Shown here in pieces: positions 5,685 to 8,039 of a DNA stretch of 8,039 nt. Source of the stretch: an uncultured Bdellovibrio sp. (GTDB lineage: Bacteria > Bdellovibrionota > Bdellovibrionia > Bdellovibrionales > Bdellovibrionaceae); assembly GCA_946482355.1 (NCBI GenBank), contig CAMLRE010000078.1, positions 1-8,039 on the forward strand. Direction: 5' to 3'. The position numbers and the translations under genes are program-made. The stretch's first letter is position 1. The number at the start of each line of letters is the position of its first letter. Below the pieces are notes generated by a model. That model ran no database searches, had not been told where the DNA came from, and saw nothing but the letters and a program-made list of their open reading frames with translations.

Positions 5685-5719
5685 AATCCGGAATTCGAGA
5701 AAACCGGATTTGCCGGATT
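5685..5719. repeat. Inverted and direct CCGGATT repeats after the Ala/Lys/Pro-rich gene
   Basis: AATCCGG (5685-5691) can pair with either of two CCGGATT copies (5704-5710 and 5713-5719), giving two alternative hairpins. The second copy includes most of the stop codon of the gene at 5718. No T-run follows on the minus strand, so this is a weak terminator at best and may instead be a 3'-end stabilising structure. Confidence 0.5.
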
Positions 5720-6167
5720 ACTTTTTAGCTTTTTTCTTAGCTACTGGAATAACTTTTGGAGCAGGTTTTGCCACTTTCGCTGCTGGCTTAGCTGGAACTT
5801 TAGCCGCCCCTTTTACTGGAGCTGCTTTAGCTGCAGGTTTTGCAGGAGCTTTGGCTACCGGAACCGCTTTAGCTGCTTTCGCTTTTGCTTCAGCTGCTGC
5901 TTTTAAAGCGGCCGCTGCGGCTTGAGCTTCTAATTTAGCCGCTTGTTTAGTTTCAGTTTTTTGAGCTTTTTTAGCGGCTTTACGGGCAGCTACGATACGA
6001 TCTAAAATTTCGTAAGCTTCTTTTTGTAAATCGTTTTCAAAAATAAAACGGTAAAAACCTTCGATCTCAGGTGATTGGCGGAATTTTTTTAATGACGTTG
6101 GTAAGCTTTCAGATTGAACGAAATCAATTGAGTTACCATCTTTTGAAAGTTTAACTTTTTCAGCCAT
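5718..6167 (-). CDS. Small protein with histone H1-like Ala/Lys/Pro tail
   Basis: Encodes 149 residues. Residues 1-60 look like a small folded, helical domain (S-L-P-T-S-L-K-K-F-R; I-E-G-F-Y-R-F-I-F-E-N-D; E-A-Y-E-I-L-D-R). From about 60 to the end the protein is almost only Ala, Lys, Pro and Val. Helical A-A-K and A-K-A runs come first, then A-K-P-A-type repeats, ending K-K-K-A-K-K. Such tails occur in histone H1-like and AlgP-like bacterial proteins and usually bind DNA or another polyanion. That role here is inference, and the N-terminal domain is not one I recognise. No signal peptide or membrane segment is seen. The ATG at 6167 has AGAGG 8 bases upstream. The gene has its own promoter and is 104 bases from the pilus operon on the same strand. 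Confidence 0.82.
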   Translation of the reverse strand: MAEKVKLSKDGNSIDFVQSESLPTSLKKFRQSPEIEGFYRFIFENDLQKEAYEILDRIVAARKAAKKAQKTETKQAAKLEAQAAAAALKAAAEAKAKAAKAVPVAKAPAKPAAKAAPVKGAAKVPAKPAAKVAKPAPKVIPVAKKKAKK

Positions 6168-6214
6168 TGTAAGACCTCTTTGTAAGTTTGAATTTTTTTA
6201 AGGACAGACTTTGC

Positions 6215-6243
6215 AATCTAGTAGAAAATAGCTTCTGGGTCAA
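6215..6243 (-). promoter_or_regulatory. Sigma70-like promoter of the Ala/Lys/Pro-rich gene
   Basis: On the minus strand, TTGACC (6243-6238) and TAGATT (6220-6215) are separated by exactly 17 bases. This matches the consensus at five of six and four of six positions. The start of transcription would fall near 6208, leaving a leader of about 40 bases with AGAGG before the ATG at 6167. Confidence 0.65.
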
Positions 6244-6276
6244 GAAACCATTGATTGTGTTGCTGTTTGTAACCTA

Positions 6277-6304
6277 TTGAAATCGCTCACTATTTTGGTA
6301 GTTT
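6277..6304 (+). promoter_or_regulatory. Possible folD promoter
   Basis: TTGAAA (6277-6282) is five of six to the -35 consensus. TAGTTT (6299-6304) 16 bases later is only three of six to the -10. It is the best pair I find in the 177-base divergent gap, but it is weak. The folD ribosome site GAGGG (6334-6338) is clear. Confidence 0.3.
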
Positions 6305-6344
6305 TAAGACTCACAGATAAACCAGCACGAAATGAGGGTCAACG

Positions 6345-7199
6345 ATGAAGCTACTTAAGGGCCAACCGGTCAGTGAAAAAATCCAAGCAGATATCAAAGC
6401 TGAAATCGCCTCATGGCCTCAAAAAGGATTAGCTCTTCCGCATTTAAGTGTCATTTTGGTGGGAAAAGATCCGGCCAGTGAAGTTTACGTAGGCCACAAA
6501 GCCCGCATGTGTGAAGCGTTGGGGTTTTCTTCTGAAGTGATTCGTTTGGATGAAAAAATCTCGCAAAATGAGCTTCTGGCAAAAATTGATGAACTTAACA
6601 AAAATGCAAAAGTCGATGGTATCTTAGTTCAGCTTCCGCTGCCGAAACATATTCACGAACGTACAGCTTTAGAAAAAATTGCTCCTGCCAAAGATGTTGA
6701 TTGTTTAACAAAAACAAATATCGGTTCGATGGTTGTCGGTGATGCCATTGTTAAACCTTGCACACCGGCGGGGATTGTTGAAATTTTAAAATATTACGAT
6801 ATCAAAATCGCAGGCAAAAAAGTGGCAGTGATCGGGCGCAGTCAAATCGTGGGAACGCCGCTCGTGCATTTATTAACCCAAGAAAATGCGACGGTAACTT
6901 TATTTCATTCAAAATCTGAAAACTTAATGTCAGAAATTAAAACTTTCGACATCGTGTGTGTGGCGATTGGTAAATCAGAATATTTTAAACAATCTGATTT
7001 TAAACAAGGGGCTATCGTCATTGACGTCGGTATTCACCGCGCCGAAGGGCACAAACTAACGGGTGATGTGGTTAAAGCTGTTGAAAATGACACTTGGCTA
7101 TCAGCGCAAAGCCCTGTTCCTGGCGGCGTTGGCGTGACGACGATTGCAATGCTTATGCAAAACACTTTACAGGCCTGCAAAGCGCGCCGACAATCTTAA
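6345..7199 (+). CDS. folD: Bifunctional methylenetetrahydrofolate dehydrogenase / methenyltetrahydrofolate cyclohydrolase
   Basis: FolD interconverts 5,10-methylene-, methenyl- and 10-formyl-tetrahydrofolate using NADP, supplying one-carbon units for purine and formyl-Met synthesis in the cytoplasm. The 284 residues are full length for the family. Catalytic-domain motifs are V-G-K-D-P-A-S-E-V-Y-V-G-H-K with Tyr48 and the key Lys52, Q-L-P-L-P (96-100), and K-D-V-D (116-119). P-C-T-P-A-G (138-143) leads into the Rossmann nucleotide site I-G-R-S-Q-I-V-G (163-170). P-V-P-G-G-V-G (258-264) closes the folate site. Two places differ from the common form: K-D-V-D-C-L-T where D-G-F/L is usual, and G-V-G-V-T-T where G-V-G-P-M-T is usual. 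ATG 6345 follows GAGGG at a normal distance. The gene is divergent from the Ala/Lys/Pro-rich gene and probably cotranscribed with the next gene. Confidence 0.97.
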   Translation: MKLLKGQPVSEKIQADIKAEIASWPQKGLALPHLSVILVGKDPASEVYVGHKARMCEALGFSSEVIRLDEKISQNELLAKIDELNKNAKVDGILVQLPLPKHIHERTALEKIAPAKDVDCLTKTNIGSMVVGDAIVKPCTPAGIVEILKYYDIKIAGKKVAVIGRSQIVGTPLVHLLTQENATVTLFHSKSENLMSEIKTFDIVCVAIGKSEYFKQSDFKQGAIVIDVGIHRAEGHKLTGDVVKAVENDTWLSAQSPVPGGVGVTTIAMLMQNTLQACKARRQS

Positions 7200-7204
7200 A
7201 GCTT

Positions 7205-8039
7205 ATGAAATTTACTTTAATGCTTTCTTCGTTATTATTAGCGCTACCGGTTTGGGCGGCGTCGCCTAAATTTACCTTAAAAAAAGTTTGGCAAATTCCA
7301 GCGCAAACTAAATTTGAAAATTACACGATTGGTGGTCTTTCAGGTTGCAGTAAATTAGGTGATGAAATTTATTTCGTGTCTGATGATCGCGGTAACCAAG
7401 GGCATCCGCGTATTTTAACCTTAAAATATGATTCGCAAAAATCAGAATTAAACACGACAGATTTTAAATGGTTACGAGTTGCTAAGCCGGTTGATAATAA
7501 AACCTTCTTAGACATGGAAGGCTTAGCGCGCATTTCGCCAGATCGTATTTTGATTTCAAGCGAAGGTGATTTAAACCAAAAGCCTCGTCAGCCTGTGGCT
7601 TTGTTTTGGATCAATTCAAGCGGTGAACGTATAGCCGATGTGACTTTGCCACAAAAATTTATCGCTAACGGTACCGGTTTACAAATTCGTGGCACGCAAA
7701 ACAATAAAGGTTTTGAAGGTTTAAGTATGGATGCCGAGCTTGGCTTATGGGGTGCTATTTTAGAAGGGCCGCTGGTTCAAGAGCGTAATAAACTTATTAT
7801 GATTGAAGGTTCAGCTTCAGCCGGAACTTCAGTTTTAAACGAATGGTCTTACCCAATTCCTCAGTATATCGGCAGTGGTTTAGGGGCCGAGATGGGTGTT
7901 ACTGACTTTGTTTACGATAAGAATCAAAACCTGATCGTGATTGAGCGCGGGGTAAGTGTCAGCCTTAATGGTTTACAGTTTGACGTGCAGATGTGTACGG
8001 CTGAAAAAGAACCAAGCTCTAAATCAATTAAAAGAAGCT
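7205..8039 (+). CDS. Exported phytase-like esterase-domain protein, 3' end missing
   Basis: Open from ATG 7205 to the window edge, 278 codons seen. The first 18 or 19 residues are a signal peptide (M-K-F-T-L-M-L-S-S-L-L-L-A-L-P-V-W-A-A) with A-x-A-type cleavage. The rest matches the pattern of the 'esterase-like activity of phytase' family: I-G-G-L-S-G-C near 42-48, I-Y-F-V-S-D-D-R-G at 55-63, then D-M-E-G-L-A, S-S-E-G-D and N-K-G-F-E-G-L-S. This is a beta-propeller-like order with acidic residues that may bind metal. The substrate is unknown, and the family name does not prove phytase activity. It starts 5 bases after folD with no visible Shine-Dalgarno, so translation is probably coupled. 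The location would be periplasmic or secreted. The C-terminus lies outside the window. Confidence 0.82.
   Translation, partial: MKFTLMLSSLLLALPVWAASPKFTLKKVWQIPAQTKFENYTIGGLSGCSKLGDEIYFVSDDRGNQGHPRILTLKYDSQKSELNTTDFKWLRVAKPVDNKTFLDMEGLARISPDRILISSEGDLNQKPRQPVALFWINSSGERIADVTLPQKFIANGTGLQIRGTQNNKGFEGLSMDAELGLWGAILEGPLVQERNKLIMIEGSASAGTSVLNEWSYPIPQYIGSGLGAEMGVTDFVYDKNQNLIVIERGVSVSLNGLQFDVQMCTAEKEPSSKSIKRS

Noticed and set aside
5710..5925. Ala/Phe-rich plus-strand open frame opposite the Ala/Lys/Pro tail
   Set aside because: It is the reverse complement of GCT/GCC/AAA codons, giving an artificial hydrophobic protein with no ribosome site.
1..8039. tRNA, rRNA, insertion sequence, phage attachment site or replication origin
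   Set aside because: I saw no tRNA-like fold, rRNA segment, transposase motif, long terminal repeats or DnaA-box cluster anywhere in the window.

Overview
The window is ordinary-looking chromosomal DNA of a Gram-negative bacterium with AT-leaning codon use. It holds ten protein genes, two of them cut by the window edges, and no RNA gene, insertion sequence or CRISPR array. A row of Flp/Tad-type pilin-like genes next to a standard folD, sigma70-like promoter boxes and several exported proteins of no clear family suggest a member of the Bdellovibrio group, perhaps one of its lower-GC species. This is an inference from gene style and not from a marker gene.

Region 1 (1-1553, plus strand): the 3' part of a large glycine-rich gene that is already open at base 1. 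It encodes a CxxC segment, two glycine-rich hydrophobic segments, a long array of hexapeptides of the type N/T-G-G-F/Y/L-P/A-M/V, a Gln/Met-rich segment and a low-complexity tail. A clear intrinsic terminator follows.

Region 2 (1603-2934, plus strand): a compact amidohydrolase of the YtcJ/Amidohydro_3 type. Its last 17 bases overlap the convergent end of the next operon.

Region 3 (5676-2918, minus strand): a tightly packed six-gene operon. The order of transcription is Flp pilin, TadE-like protein, large TadG/TadE-like pseudopilin, a 51-residue Flp-like mini-pilin, a short CpaB/RcpC-like SAF protein, and an exported cysteine-containing protein of unknown family with a C-terminal membrane segment. 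The first four each carry a type IVb prepilin-like N-terminus, three with G|xxxxE and one with Asn in place of Glu. No Tad ATPase, secretin, TadB/TadC or prepilin peptidase is in the window, so the assembly machinery must be encoded elsewhere. The Shine-Dalgarno of the Flp gene is the 3' arm of a terminator-like hairpin whose T-tract runs straight into the ATG. This is the most interesting regulatory feature here.

Region 4 (6167-5718, minus strand): a 149-residue protein with a small acidic/basic N-terminal domain and a histone H1-like Ala/Lys/Pro tail. It has its own well-formed promoter, divergent from folD.

Region 5 (6345-8039, plus strand): folD (one-carbon metabolism), then after 5 bases an exported phytase-like esterase-domain protein that runs off the right edge.

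Four starts are placed differently from the longest possible reading frame: the glycine-rich gene begins before the window, and three operon genes start at 5053, 4352 and 3703.
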